A stretch of DNA of 62,500 nucleotides from Eimeria necatrix (GCF_000499385.1 NW_013654708.1:1-62500), one strand, 5' to 3'. Counted from the first letter of the stretch, positions 1-24,922 are shown. A program made the numbers and translations. The notes: a model not told the origin generated them from the letters alone.

Positions 1-60
<60 letters not shown>
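1..60. repeat. (CAG)20 microsatellite at the left edge
   Basis: Twenty uninterrupted CAG units. On the minus strand, which is the sense of the adjoining GalNAc-transferase gene, this reads CTG. It would encode polyleucine if translated, but a good donor (GTGAGG, positions 69-64) sits just before it, so it is more likely the start of an intron. The array may extend beyond the window. Confidence 0.9.
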
Positions 61-63
<3 letters not shown>

Positions 64-69
64 CCTCAC

Positions 70-970
70 AAGTTTGGTCTTGGGGAGGTAAGGCAAGTAC
101 TCGTCGAGCTCGCCGCCGGGCAGCAGCGCCGTGCTGTTGGAAAAGTCGTCGACGAGAATGAGTTCTCTGATGAGAGGAGGAGGAGTGAAGTTCAAAATGG
201 AGTGTATGGACCGCAGGAGCGTCGACATGGGCTCGTTGTGGTAAGTTATTATTATTGAAGTGTCTAGACTGTCGCTCAAGTCTTGCAAGTCGTATTGGAT
301 TTTCAAACAAGAGGGGTCCCTGGGGAAGTTGCACGCAGCAGCTGCAGCGGTGTACTGTGCGCTTGCAGAAGTCAGCGAAACCGAAGCCAAATGGAGGAAA
401 CAAAGCCACTTTTTGCAAAAAAAGTAACGGAAACTACAAAATTCACTTAATTGCAATTATTCTAAACAAAAAAAGATTAAAATAATCGAAAAAATCAAAA
501 AAAACGACTCCGAAGACTCCTTGCCTGCTGTCGGGAGGCTTCCTGTCAAGAGGCAAAGCGTCCGAAAGCTTCAAGTAAAAGCCGCCCCCACTTTTGAGTT
601 CTTCAGTTTTGTTCACCTGTGCAGCAAACCAAACTTTAAACCTAAACCCTAAACCCTAAACCCTAAACCCTAAACCCTAGACCCTAAACCCTAAACCCCG
701 AACCTTGAAGGCACCGTGCCTTAATTCATTTGCGGGCTTTCCTGCCTCTACAGGGGTCCCCAGAAAGCCCTGAAAGCCCAAAACTTGAGTTTTTAAATCT
801 AAATTGTATTTATTTCGAAGTTAAAACTCCAAATTAACAAAAATTCTCAAATAGGATTCGCTGCAGCTTTCGGAGCCTCTTCTTACAGACGGAGAGTCTA
901 TGGGCTCGGGCATTTCCGCAGGCACCCAGAGGGGCCCCCTGACGCTGTCCACGCCCAGCTTTCCGTGCAA

Positions 971-1018
<48 letters not shown>

Positions 1019-1342
1019 GGGAAAGACAGCCATAGAGTTCAGCCAGCCGCGGCTGCGGGGCCGCAGCGACTGCAGGTAAGCCTCGTTGCCCACGTAGGGC
1101 TGGGCTTTTGCTGCAGCGTCGTATTCCTCATCCAGCAGCCGCTGCAGCTCGGGGTCCACTGGACGGGACACTGCAAAAAAAAATAAAATAAAATAAAAAT
1201 AAAAAAAAAAGCAAAATAAATATGCCATTATCAACTCCAAGTGCTCCCTGCTGCTGGGGGAGACAACAGCGAACTCCCCACGCGAAAAGCAGCGTTTTAA
1301 ATGCTCTAATTCCTAAGTCTTGAGCCTTTTCGCTGAGGCACA

Positions 1343-1382
<40 letters not shown>

Positions 1383-1795
1383 ACTGACTCACCGGGCAAG
1401 GAAGTCTGGGGGGCCTGGAAGCTCTTGAGAATTGGAGTGGAGACAAGGTAGGCGTGGGCGTTGCGGGTGACGTGCAAAAATAAGAACACTTGAACAGTGA
1501 CGCAGAGCAGCAGCAGCAAAAACACTGCGAGGCAGCGCCAGGGGAAGTTGCAAGCCCTGGGCTGGTTCAAAAGCCTCAAAATGGGCCACCGCCACCACCT
1601 AAAACCTCTGCGAGGGGCCCTCGAGCCGTTTGAGGGAAGTCCAGTGGTCTCAGTTTGGTGGGGCCCCCCACCTGCAAACTGCTGCGGCTGACTTGACCGC
1701 GTCCGCCGGCCACCCAGGGAGGAGGGGCCCCCATTTCTGCTCTTAGAGTGCAACATGGGAAGAAAACCCTTGTGGCGAGCTCCATTTAGCATCAT
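70..1795 (-). CDS. Polypeptide N-acetylgalactosaminyltransferase (GalNAc-T), 5' part
   Basis: Transfers GalNAc from UDP-GalNAc to Ser/Thr of secretory proteins in the Golgi (O-glycan initiation, GT27 family). Three exons are supported: 1795-1393, 1170-887 and about 354-70. The phases close: exon 1 ends CCC G before GTGAGT, exon 2 follows TTTTTGCAG, and exon 2 ends before GTAAGA. Exon 1 encodes a basic N-terminus and one signal-anchor helix at about residues 88-109 (type II membrane topology). Exon 2 is a stem with a Ser run from a CAG array. Exon 3 holds the family hallmark: RDPSC, then [18 protein letters not shown], then [10 protein letters not shown], the start of the catalytic GT-A fold. 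ATG at 1795 is chosen because the open frame further upstream offers only a GTG. The DxH motif and lectin domain would lie left of the window. The exact start of exon 3 is uncertain. Family assignment is firm; the paralogue is not determined. Confidence 0.88.
634..698. repeat. AAACCCT telomere-like repeat inside GalNAc-T intron 2
   Basis: About eight near-perfect AAACCCT heptamers, one with a single-base change (AGACCCT). The array lies within the intron between exons 887-1170 and 70-354 of the GalNAc-transferase gene, so it is interstitial and not a chromosome end. Confidence 0.92.
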
Positions 1796-4172
1796 GGCGG
1801 CTCCAGGCAGGGTCTGCTGCTGCGCCGACGCACGCAGGTGACCAGTGGTCACTCAGGCACAAGGCGAAGTCGTAGCTTGAGAAAGCTGCGACCAGCTTCT
1901 CATGACCTGCCTAAGTTTCGTTATATTTGCTTTCAAAGTACAATTAACACATTAGGAGGCGTGTTCCAACTCGTCCACCCTCAGTGCAGCTGCACAGAGG
2001 TGTCAGGACTGCTGATCAACGGCACCTCGAGCCAAAATGGTAATTGCAGATGCCACAGTGCTCACGCTCCAACAGAAAAGACGCAGAAATGCCAAAACAA
2101 ATGACATAAAAGCCTCAGATTTCGCTGAAACTGCGAAATTGCCGGCTTTTTCCACGCATTCGGCGCAGCTGCCTCGGTTCAGATCTGGCGGCGGTCGCCA
2201 TGCCACGCAGCCCCACAGAATGGCCAGTTCTTTTGGCGAAAGCAGTTTTAATAGCAAATTAGTTAAAATAAATGCATTAAAGTCTTTGCTTTGGGAAGAG
2301 TTAAAGGTCTTTTTTCACCCAGACGCCGCCGGAACCGCCACCGCCTACGCGCCTTAGTGTGTCGCAGTAGCAGCCTGCTGGCCTTTACCTTAATGGCTGG
2401 CTATATATATTCACTTCTCATTCATTTCCACCTTCATTTTCTCTTCAATATCACTCATTGAGATGTTTATTTCAGTTTCAGTAACTTGCAAGTCCGTCGT
2501 TGTGCCTACAGATCACTCATAGCAGCGCTGTTACATTAATGAACAATGCCTTAAGATCAATCACTGCGCTTTGTGAATGCACAAAGGCATGAATCTACAG
2601 ACATATGTATAATATATAATATATTCATATATTATATCATGGTAACATTGATCTTTGCCTGCGTGAGATGTCAACAAATATAAAAGAACGCATTTTAAAC
2701 AACTTCTGAAGCCCCACCTCCCTAAATTTATCCCAAAAGTATGCAAATGTTTGCACACTCAGGTTGTTTGCAGCTTTCGCATGCATGCAGAGCAGCTGCT
2801 AAGTAATAAATGTGTTGCCCCTTTCCTGCTTACTAAGAAGAAATGGGCTGCAGCGTTGTCCGTGGAAACATGAAAATATAAAAAGTTGAATTTGGTGAAA
2901 AAAATAATCTGAACTTTTGCACAAAGGTGATCAATACAGCCTGGTCGGTTGCTGCATGCGTTTAAGACTTTTATTTTCAGTGGAAGAGAATAAATGAAAA
3001 AGGCAAAAGGCTCAATAAAATAACCTTTTTCATTTTATGGTCACTGCAGGATTACTGACAAGTGCATGCATTTGAACTGCTTCTTCTTAGTTCATCTTTT
3101 TCCCACTTTTTGGTATTCAGGCGAATTCAAGGAAACTGAGATGGACATTCCTCGGCTTTGAATCTCGTTTGCACATTCCCGCCGCTGCTGCTGCTGTGAC
3201 AGCAGCAGCAGCAGATGTTAAGAGCTCCGAATGCAGCTGCAGCAGCTGCAGCTGCTGCAGCAGCGGCTGCGTGACATTTGCTGCTGCTGCCTTTTGATGC
3301 TGCAGCAAATGCCGCCGTCGCCATACAGACAATATGGAGCCTTTCATTTGGTTTTTGGCTAAGTTTTTGGCTAAGTGCCCAGACATTCAAGTGCAAATTC
3401 TGCAGCAAACAATAAAATCCATGAGTTCTACTTTTTGCGGATATGCATTACCTCAGATTGACTCAGCAACTAATTCTGAATGTTACAGAATCGTATTCCT
3501 AATCAAGGCTGCACATTTTCTTTTAACTTGGAGATGCATTCAAAAGTCTTTTGTGCTGCTGCGGCTCATCTGCAGATCATTCTGTTATGTTGTCGTGGCC
3601 TATTACTTACTTTTAGCCTTGTCAGTAAACACGGATGTTTCTATTTTGGCACTTTATCATTCACAAATGAGTGCATCTGATACATTGTGTTACTGGCGGC
3701 AAACTTGTGGAAGCTGCTAAGCTTTAGAAGAACTTTGGCTGAAGTGGCAAGGCGCCTTACAGTACATCCTGAACCCTAAACCCTAAACCCTAAACCCTAA
3801 ATGCTCGCCACCACTGTCAGGGAAAGAGTATAACATATTGAGTAGACTAGATAAATGACACACGTGGGTCTTGTACACCCCAGCAGGCTGTAGAATGCTT
3901 GGCATTTTAGCTTTAAGCAACAGCAGCAGCTGCAGCGGAAGAGCAAGAAGGTGAGTTGCAGCCGCACGCTTTCTAGGCTACCCCCATTTCCGTAGCCCTT
4001 CGAAATGGAAAACGTGCATACATTCGAATTGTCTTCACTGATTATTTAAAATTGCGGAGTTTAACTCCTTTTTTTGCATGCAGTCTTGCACGCATGACCT
4101 TGAAATGCTCTCCTTTTCACAGTGAAGCAGAAGCAAGAAGGCGCTCTGCGGAGTGCATGCATTGCAGCTCAT
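1796..4172. other. Spacer between GalNAc-T and phosphoglucomutase
   Basis: No gene recognised. It is the upstream region of the GalNAc-T gene and the downstream region of phosphoglucomutase, as both are on the minus strand. Contents: an AT-rich dyad at about 2604-2639, a patch of mixed CTG/CAG at 3183-3305, an AAACCCT run at 3772-3801 and a short CAG patch near 3920. Open frames are short and have no family resemblance. Confidence 0.6.
3772..3801. repeat. AAACCCT telomere-like repeat, intergenic
   Basis: Four heptamers of AAACCCT in a spacer, flanked by unique sequence on both sides. Confidence 0.9.
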
Positions 4173-8533
<4,361 letters not shown>

Positions 8534-11500
8534 GCACAACTCCCACACGTTTCATAAGTTCTCGTACACAAGGATGCACAGCGTTCCACTAGCTCCACAG
8601 CACAAGAAACTGGAATGACTGAATACACTTGAAATTGGCAAAAGGCTGTGTGTCTTTACTTGTCATTTTGAATTAGACGCGACAGTTCTCCCGACCTGCA
8701 GACAACGCCCACAAAGACAAGGGCGCGAAGGTTTCAGCAAAAGGATACAGGGCAGCGTTTTCGCAACAAGTAGAGTTAAGATACTCTGACGTGGGATTTG
8801 AAGCGCCAGACAATCACCAAATACAAACAGTGAAACAGGAATGCAAACAGGAACCTGAGATGCCCAGTCGTCAGTGATCGATAGTGTGTGAGAAGGAAGA
8901 GAGACACAGAGATATGAGCGACAGAGCATATGCAGATAAATTGCAGTATATATCCACAATCTCCTGTATACAAAGTTTCCGCTGTTTAGCAGCTTCGGTT
9001 GCAGCTCCCAGTGCATCGCTGTGAAGGTACCAGCAGCTTTAGTGACTGGGCAGCATAAGCCTGTTGGAATGATGCAGGGCTGTAAGAAGCAGATGATATT
9101 GGCTCTTTAGATGGCCTTCTGCAAAGAGCAAACGCGCAGAAGGTCAGGAGCAAGTCCCATGAGCACTGCCTCGTTCAATGTGTGCGGTGACTCTGGCTGT
9201 GCTGCCTAGACCAGTGGGGAGAAGAGGGGACCTGGTCTCCCTTCTTCTCTCTAGGAATTCATTAGCGAAGAAAGAATGAAGGGCTTTCGGCTAGCACAGG
9301 TTGGGGCCACCCTCCGCGTATGGCTGCACAGGCATCTGGCGCTGGGCAAACTGAAAGACACGCCAGCGGCTCCCTGGACCCTGGCGACTTACGCAGCTTA
9401 GAGAAGGGCGCTTAGGGCAAACTGGATACAGAATAAGACATGAATTGAACCACTCATTTGGTTCTCAGCTGGCGCGGCAGTCGTCACTGACACAGAAGGG
9501 CAGCCGCCACATTGACGCGACGTCATCTGGCGCTCCCAGCCAGGACTGCCTGCGGCGTGCTGTTTGCCGCTTCTGCCTTCAACTCCCTTAAGCCATCATT
9601 GTGGCTAAAATGGGAATATCTAATTAGCTGCAGAGCAGAAAGCAAGACTCAAGGAAGAGAGCCAGTAGAAACCCTCTCACACACCGGAGGAACACATGAG
9701 GTAGGCTATTTGCCCATGCCTGCACTCGCAAACGTCATTTGATATAGTGCAAATAAACCCAAACAATAATATTGAATCAGTATTGAAAAAATTTTCTGAG
9801 AAGTCAAATGGATCATTTCCATTACCAGATAACAGCCGTGACCACCCGTCAACCACCGGCGCCGACAGACAGATCCCGGGCAGAAATCACTGCGAGATCC
9901 TCACCTTTGTTGCCGCCCCTTCCATTTCAGATTGACTAACTCTACACATTTGTCTTATTTTGATTCAATACATCAAAGCCTCTGTCAGCTGATCCCTGCA
10001 CAGGCGCAGACAGAGGGACCGCGGTCCAGTTGGCATTCATGTTCAACATTTTATTCTTGAAACTTGCTCTTGTAATCCTATACGGCATTCTGCTCCTGAG
10101 GCATCAAGCGATGTAGAAGTGGCTTGCATGTTTGTTGATCTACAGTGAAACTGGGAGATCTCTCGATGCTCAGCCCCCACTTTCTGCGAACGCCATTGCC
10201 ATGATAAAACTCGGACAAAAGCCAAGACGCACAACAGGATTGAGCAGGGAATTAGAGTCTGTATCTTCATTCTGGAATATTCGCGGGAAATCTCGGGAGA
10301 TAAATGAGTCTTCCTGGACCCTACGCATCATTGCTATGTCTGGATAACTAACATGTGCCTAATATATTGCAGTAGTTGAGTAGATCTAAGGTTGACTCCC
10401 AAACTAAAGAAAGGCTAGGATCAATTCGCTGCCATGCTATAAGTACTGCATGGAAAAGAGGCAGCTGACCATGTGAAGACCAAGCAAACAGGAGTTCTTT
10501 ATATTTCACTAGGTGAAGGGCTAATTTTCAAATTATTACTTCGTTTAAGAGGCCCTTCCCCCTCACAAGAGAAGATGCTTGTCGCATAACACCCCAGGTT
10601 TAAGGTGCTCTGGCCTTCATGCTAGAAAAGGCAATGCATGTTTCCGCAAGTGCCAGTTTCAGGGGGCCGATGCTGTTAGATTTTCAGTAGGGCACGTTAG
10701 CTTTTAGAAATCCAGAAGTTGTGTCGCCCATAATTTGATAAGGCAGCTTCATTATTAAACTTGTTTGTGCACTTTTCAGTCACTGCGTCACATTCAATAA
10801 TCCTGATGGGTTGCTCAGTTGACCTGTCATTTCTGGGAATAATGGGCCGCAGAAATAGCTCTCTTTCCTTGTGTCAGTTGCAAAGAACACTAGGCCAAAT
10901 GCGCACAGTTCTACTTATTAACCTACGTAGAGTGCCACTGAGTGATCGTGAAGCATTCATAGTAACTGCTACCATGAAAATATATTCGCAGGAACGCTAA
11001 CAAGCCACAAGCTCTGAAAGGGGGGAAGCAACAGCAATTCTTCAAAGCGCGTTTCGCAGCAAGACTTCTCCAAAACATATTTTATTTTATCTTCTTAGGG
11101 TCTACGTTGGCTCTGTTCTACCACCGTATGCTGCACCATAGATCTCATTAATATCAGTGTCAGTGTACACGGTAGTATTCGTAATTGTATCATTGCTGTT
11201 AGTGATGCATGAGCTTGCTCCATTTGTACGTCACCGGCAGTAATGACAAAATTGGAAACACTATCTTCTTCCTCCTCAGGGAAGTGGTGTTCTGCTGAGT
11301 TAGCTGTGGTAAACTTCGCTTCCATTTCGCCTTGCTGAACCCACCTGTTGTAATCGCTACAAAAAACAACTTTGCGAATAACTTTGACCCGCTTAGGGAC
11401 ATGTTTTTCGCGTGCTGCAGGTAAACTGATTAGCTAGAAAGCACATCCAACACTATGTGATTGCGCCATGGATGGAATTCAATGCTGAGCTGGTGTAACA

Positions 11501-12878
11501 GCGTGATCTGTTTTATCATCGCGCTGCTCGCCTCCCTGATTTGCAGTTTTAAGTGGTGCTTCATAACTTTGTATTCATGCGAATCTGAAGCCTTTGCTAG
11601 GAGCAAAAGTCTGAAAAATACTAAGGAGTTTGCACAGTTGGCAGTAGCTGCGCCTTGGCCCAGTGATGCATGTGGCAGGATGTCTGTAGTAGGAGTTACT
11701 CATTAGGTCGGTGTTTGTAAGCTGAAGTCGCTGCACTGTGCTGAACTTATTACTCAAATTCCATTTCTTTCTCAGCAAGATCTAGTGAGGGCTCTTCCAG
11801 GTTTGGACGTTCGCAGCTACTGAGTCGGGCCACCCAGTGGCTGTTAAACCTGTTCTTAATGCTTCGACACTTTCGTCCGCATGATAGATGTATTAGTCTT
11901 AAAAGGACCTTATTTGTGGAGTAGAATCATTAAATTGTGACGGGAGATCAAGGCTGTCTAACTCAAGTCAACACTTCGTGACCTTGAGGATGCATGCGCT
12001 CAGGTTGCAATATTGCAAGCAGTTTACTCCACAACACGACTTGCTCACTTAGTGTACTTTCTTTAAAAAACGCGCCGTTAAAGTCTGCAAGAATACCTCT
12101 ATTGATAAAGTCGAAGAACATGTGATTCATGACAGCTTGAAAAGTGGCTGGTGCCCCCCACTACACCAAAGAGCATGATTTTTACTACGTTTTCACAGTC
12201 ATGCTGGCCCAGTTCAAACAAAAGGACAGTTTTATATTGGTCAACTTCATTTACTCATAAAGAAGCACATTTGCATTGGTCTGATGCATGCACTCTTTCG
12301 AAAGAATCCTTGTCTCACGCCCACCCGCATGAAAAACCCCGTGGCCAGCCCACGTCTACCAGCCTCTTAGAGCCACAAAGGAACACCCCCATTGGTGAAG
12401 CCCTGATTACAGGCTCCCCAACTCACGCCAGGCGTGGTCACCAGTTAATTGGAACTGCGAAGTTCCTGTTGTTGTTTCCAGCTAACTAGAATGCGCAAGT
12501 GCCACTGTACAGACACTTGATAAATCATCTCCTATACCTGTACTTGAACTCCAACGGCCCTCAAGACCTCTATGGAACCCCACAGGGAGGAGTCCACAGT
12601 CTCAAACCTTTAATCTGCAAGCTACAGAGTCTAGTGCCTCAAGTCCTACTCAGTGGTCCCCCACGACTGTCTACAATGCAGCTCCCGAGGTCAGGAAAAA
12701 CAAAACAAGACAAAAGAAACCCTCACTGCATGAGAACTGCTACACGCCGACGCAACTATTCCACCAGCCACTCTGCTGCGCTGCACTTCTAGAGCCATTT
12801 ACGGGGCGGAGCAAACTCTACACTTGTTAAGCTCTACCCTAGGGCTCGCCACTAAGCAGCTCGCAGCATTAAGTGGCG
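8534..12878. other. Repeat-poor region without recognised gene
   Basis: About 4.3 kb of near-balanced base composition without CAG arrays. Open frames are under about 120 codons, overlap on both strands and match no family I recognise. The 5' exon of phosphoglucomutase may lie in 8.5-9.0 kb. I saw no tRNA, rRNA or retroelement coding sequence. Confidence 0.5.
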
Positions 12879-12988
12879 AAACTCCGCACTATTAACTATT
12901 AAACTCCGCACTATTAACTAATAAACTCTGCTCTATTAACTATTAAAGTCCGCACTATTAACTAATAAACTCCGCTCTATTAACTATT
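12879..12988. repeat. Five-copy 22-bp tandem repeat (alternating A/B variants)
   Basis: Five contiguous units of 22 bp with core CTCCGCACTATTAACTA: 12879-12900, 12901-12922, 12923-12944, 12945-12966 and 12967-12988. Units alternate between endings CTATT and CTAAT, giving a 44-bp higher-order period. Confidence 0.92.
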
Positions 12989-13572
12989 GAAGTCCTGGCG
13001 TCCGTGTCCACCGACGATCAATGAAATTACATATGCTTACATGTGCGTGTTCGTATTTCCGTGCCTATATACGATCTGCATGCAGACACGGCACGCATAT
13101 GCAACGCATAAATGCGCAGTAATGCATTTGTTTTGCTTGCATGCACAGCCGCCTCTCGTATGCAAACAAACAAGAAGTGCCGTGCCGTGCTTGGGGGGCC
13201 CTCGACAGTACGGCGCGCGGTGTACCGACACTCAAGTTGCACGCCTCTTGGCACTCTAACGACTCTGTGCACCTCTAGGAATTGCATTTCACTTTTATTT
13301 CCGGTGTCGCTGCACGAGAGGCTGCATAGATCTATTTGCCACATACACTTGGGTATGTACTTAGAACAGGGTCACTAAAGAGCCCGCAGGGCCCGGCGTG
13401 TACAAATTGAGAAAAAAGCGACACACCGAACCTCAGCAGAAATAAAAAGAATGAAGAGGGATTTATATTCATTACTGGCAAAGCCACCCCCGCACATCAG
13501 CCACGCCGAGCCTCCGGCCGCCCTCCGAGGCCCGAAGAAGCAATTCCAAATCCACCCCTGCCCCCCTAAGCC

Positions 13573-13690
13573 TCAGGGGCCCCCAGGGGCCCCTCAGGGG
13601 CCCCTCAGGGGCCCCCAGGGGCCCTCCGGGGCCCTGAGGGGCCCCCAGAGGCTCCTCAGGGGCCCCTCAGGGGGCCCCCGGGGCCCCACA
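13573..13690. repeat. GC-rich CAGGGGCCCC tandem repeat
   Basis: About eleven degenerate copies of a 10-bp unit (CAGGGGCCCC or TCAGGGGCCC) in a G+C-dominated stretch, about 240 bp downstream of the Arf stop codon. Each unit contains the palindrome GGGGCCCC. Confidence 0.88.
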
Positions 13691-13810
13691 GCCCCCACAT
13701 TCTGCCTCGTCTCCGGGGGCCACCATGCAGATAAACTACTGCTCTCAGTAGCGTCAACTGGCGCGGGCATCAGTCGGTTCTGCAGCAAAAAAAAATGCAT
13801 TTTATTGAAA

Positions 13811-13928
13811 TGAAAAGGCGGCGCGAGCGCACGGAGGGGCGCCCGCGAGGTGTACGTACACCCGAAACTCGAAACGAAGGCGGGCGCGAGCGCATGCAGG
13901 GCCAGCGAGGTGTACGTACACCCGAAAC

Positions 13929-13930
<2 letters not shown>
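13811..13930. repeat. 60-bp direct duplication carrying palindrome GGTGTACGTACACC
   Basis: Two imperfect copies of about 60 bp (13811-13870 and 13871-13930). Each has a GCGCGAGCGC segment, then CGAGGTGTACGTACACCCG and GAAACTC. The 14-bp perfect palindromes are at 13849-13862 and 13909-13922. The second copy ends inside the stop codon of the Arf gene (stop complement at 13929-13931), so the element forms the immediate 3' flank of that gene. Confidence 0.92.

Positions 13931-22245
<8,315 letters not shown>

Positions 22246-22303
<58 letters not shown>
22246..22303. repeat. (CTG)n array abutting the COX2b stop codon
   Basis: About nineteen CTG units on the plus strand. In the sense of the COX2b gene this is a CAG array starting right after its TAA stop, so it would be the first part of the 3' UTR. 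Confidence 0.88.
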
Positions 22304-22305
<2 letters not shown>

Positions 22306-22936
22306 ACTCCTTGTACCATTTTCTCGCGTGGGCTGCGTACGTCTCAGGGCTGACGGCCTCCACCACAATGGGCATGAAGCCGTGGAGAGCCCCACAGAGC
22401 TCGCTGCACTGCCCGTAGAAGACCCCCTCCCTTTGAATGAAGGTGTTCACCTTCTGGAGGCGCCCCGGGATGGCATCTGCTTTAATGCCCAGCGCCGGCA
22501 CTGCCCAAGAGTGGATCACATCTGTGGCTGTCACCAGAAAGCGAATGTGCGTGCGGGTGGGCAGCGTCAGCCGGCGGTCCACCTCCAAGTTGCGCAGCAT
22601 GCCCGGCAGCAGGTCTTCGTCGGAAACCATGTTGCTTTGGAAAGTGTAGTAAGTGGGAATCAGATCGGGGTTTTCCAGGTACTTGGCGGGGGTGGGATAG
22701 TCAGCGGCGGACACATTCTGCATGGCTGGAGCTGATTTGGCCGCAGCAGCAGCATCCGTGATCGGGCGGACTACTTCCGACTCTGCTGCTGCTGCAGCAG
22801 CTGCAGCGGGAGCAGCAGAAACCTCCGCGCTGCGACATAACGCAGGACTCGCTCCGCCATGAGTCAGAGACGGCAGCAGGAGGCCGCTGCGGTCATCCTT
22901 GGAGCCAGAAAACCAGCTACGCATGCGCTCCAACAT
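22304..22936 (-). CDS. COX2B: Cytochrome c oxidase subunit 2, C-terminal half (nuclear COX2b)
   Basis: Carries the CuA centre that accepts electrons from cytochrome c at the inner mitochondrial membrane. It is a single open exon of 210 residues from ATG 22936 to TAA 22304. The CuA ligands are all present: His142 (in DVIHSW), Cys177 and Cys181 (CSELC), His185 and Met188 (HGFM), with Glu179 between the cysteines. There is no transmembrane hairpin, so this is only the C-terminal, intermembrane-space half. Known biology: in apicomplexans and some green algae COX2 is split and both halves are nuclear; the COX2a half is not in this window. Residues 1-75 are a basic, Ala-rich extension typical of a mitochondrial targeting region, with Ala runs. 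Conserved COX2 sequence begins at about residue 78. A more upstream exon cannot be excluded. Confidence 0.95.
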
Positions 22937-23615
22937 CTTGAACGGAGTCCGCCGTTCCTACTGCTGCTGCTGCTGAGCCTGCTGCTGCTACTGCAGCTGA
23001 AACAGCTTCAACAAAAGAGGCGCGAAGCAGCTGGTTGCGAGCTACGCACACTCACAGAAGAAGCACCCACTGCAGCTTTCGCTGCTGCTGCTGCTGCTCC
23101 AATCGCCAGCGGGCCAGGCGCCTTGTCAGTCAAAGACCTATTCGAATATTACTTCGTTAAGTACGGTGGTAAATGTAACGTTGATCTGCTCTGAGGCTGC
23201 TGCTGGATGTCTGCTGCTGCTGCTGAGGCAGCATCAGTCGCTGCTGCGAGCAGTTGGGGCCCACGGCGGCGGCCACTGCTGAAATGGGTCCTGCGCTGCT
23301 GCTGCATGCAGTCATCTCTTTGCCTTCTTTACTTCCTGTGTGCATAAAACGACATATTTCTACTGTTTCAAAGCGGTTCAACGGAAGCAGCAACGCAGCT
23401 GCAGCAGCAGACGCACTGCCACGGCTTGGCAGCTGCTTTGGCGTGTCTATTCTGCCACCTGTGTACCTTTGTCACTAGAGTTGACAGGGTGATTCCACCA
23501 GAGGAAAGCCAGGAAGCATCAGCTGTCGCAGCAGCTAGGCTAGCAGCAGCAGCAACACCAGCAGCAGCAGCAGAAGGCGGTGCGGCGGCAGCAGCACTCG
23601 CTGCTGGTTCGGAAA
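22937..23615. other. Divergent spacer between COX2b and the NudC-like gene
   Basis: The start codons of the two genes face away from each other across 679 bp, so both promoters should lie here. It contains scattered CTG and CAG clusters (about 22960-23000, 23080-23100, 23395-23410, 23540-23575) and no recognisable coding sequence. I could not identify a specific promoter motif. Confidence 0.55.
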
Positions 23616-23713
23616 ATGGTGGACTACAGCAAATGGGACAAGCTGGAAGTGGACAGCAGTGACGAAGAGACGCCAGGTGCAACGTGCGCTCATCGCAAGC
23701 ATGCGCTGCCCGG

Positions 23714-23762
<49 letters not shown>

Positions 23763-24322
23763 GGGATTGATTACAGCAAATGGGACCACATCGGCGACGA
23801 CGAGGAGGAGGAAACTCCGGCTCCCCGAGTGAGGCGGCTCACAAAGGATGAGGCTGTGACGATTGGCCCTGAGGGTTTGAACATCCACTTGAAGAATGAA
23901 GAAGCAGCGCAGCAGCAGCAGCAGCTGCAGCAGTGGATGGAGGAGGAGCAGCAGCAAGAGATGGGCGAGATGGGCATGTCCTTCGAGGACGCCCACGAGT
24001 GGCCTCGGTGCGGCCCCGTGCAGGTTGCAGAGTTGCCCGCAGCAGCAGCAGCAGCAGCAGACGCAGCAGCAGCAGCAGCAGGCCTCCCCGCCGTCGTGTC
24101 CACGGGACTCGGAAAGTCCGAAATGCAAAAACTTGTCCGAAATGGAGGAGTTAGCGAAAATAAATACTTCTGGAGACAAACAGCAAATGAAGTTGTGTTG
24201 TCTTTGGCGCTGCCGCTCGGTGTCCGAGGCCGGGACCTGCGCGTACACCTCACGGAACACACTCTCAAGATCTGCTGCACGAGCACCTCCTTGCTGCCCC
24301 CCGCCAGCAGCAGCAGCGACGC

Positions 24323-24366
<44 letters not shown>

Positions 24367-24922
24367 AACAGGTGCTGCTGGAGGGAAGCTTCCCCCACCC
24401 CATAGAGCCCGACGAGGACTCGTGGCTGTGGGAGGTGACGGAGAGGCGCATAAACTGGAAGCACCTTAAAGAAATAGCGGCGCAGCAGCAGCGGCCGAAA
24501 GAAAGCAGCAGCAGCAACAGCAGCAACAGCAGCAACAGCAGCAACAGCAGTGACAGCAGCAGCAGCAGCAGCAGCAACAGCGACAGCATTACAGAGCTGC
24601 CGCAGGAGACGCTGCCGCCAGCACTCTTTTTCGTCGATCTGCATCTCAGGAAAAAGAAGATCCTTCCTTCTGCTGATCTCTGGTGGTCTTGCATACTAAA
24701 GGTAACGAGTGAATGTGCTGCTGCTGCTGCTGCTGCTGCTGCGGAGCTGCATGCAAAGTGCTGCTGACGTTGTTGGATTTGCTGCATCCGCATGCTGGTG
24801 CTGCTGCCGAACTCCGTGGTGTTGGTGGTGCTGCTGCAGCTCTTGCTACTCGGCTAGCTTTCGTGTCCTTGCTGCAGTGGCTCTTGCAGCTGCTGGCTTT
24901 GCTGCTCATTCGTACCACGCCG

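Noticed and set aside
1..60. Polyleucine insertion in the GalNAc-transferase catalytic domain
   Set aside because: A good donor (GTGAGG) precedes the CTG run, the phase is clean, and a Leu run at this point would break the catalytic fold.
634..698. AAACCCT repeat as a true telomere end
   Set aside because: It is short, flanked by unique sequence on both sides and located inside an intron.
2604..2639. AT-rich dyad of ATATAT words as a promoter or origin
   Set aside because: Simple AT-rich sequence far from either start codon. Nothing ties it to a function.
8663..9016. Open frame as the first exon of phosphoglucomutase
   Set aside because: No resemblance to PGM N-termini and no donor in the required phase 1 could be matched with confidence.
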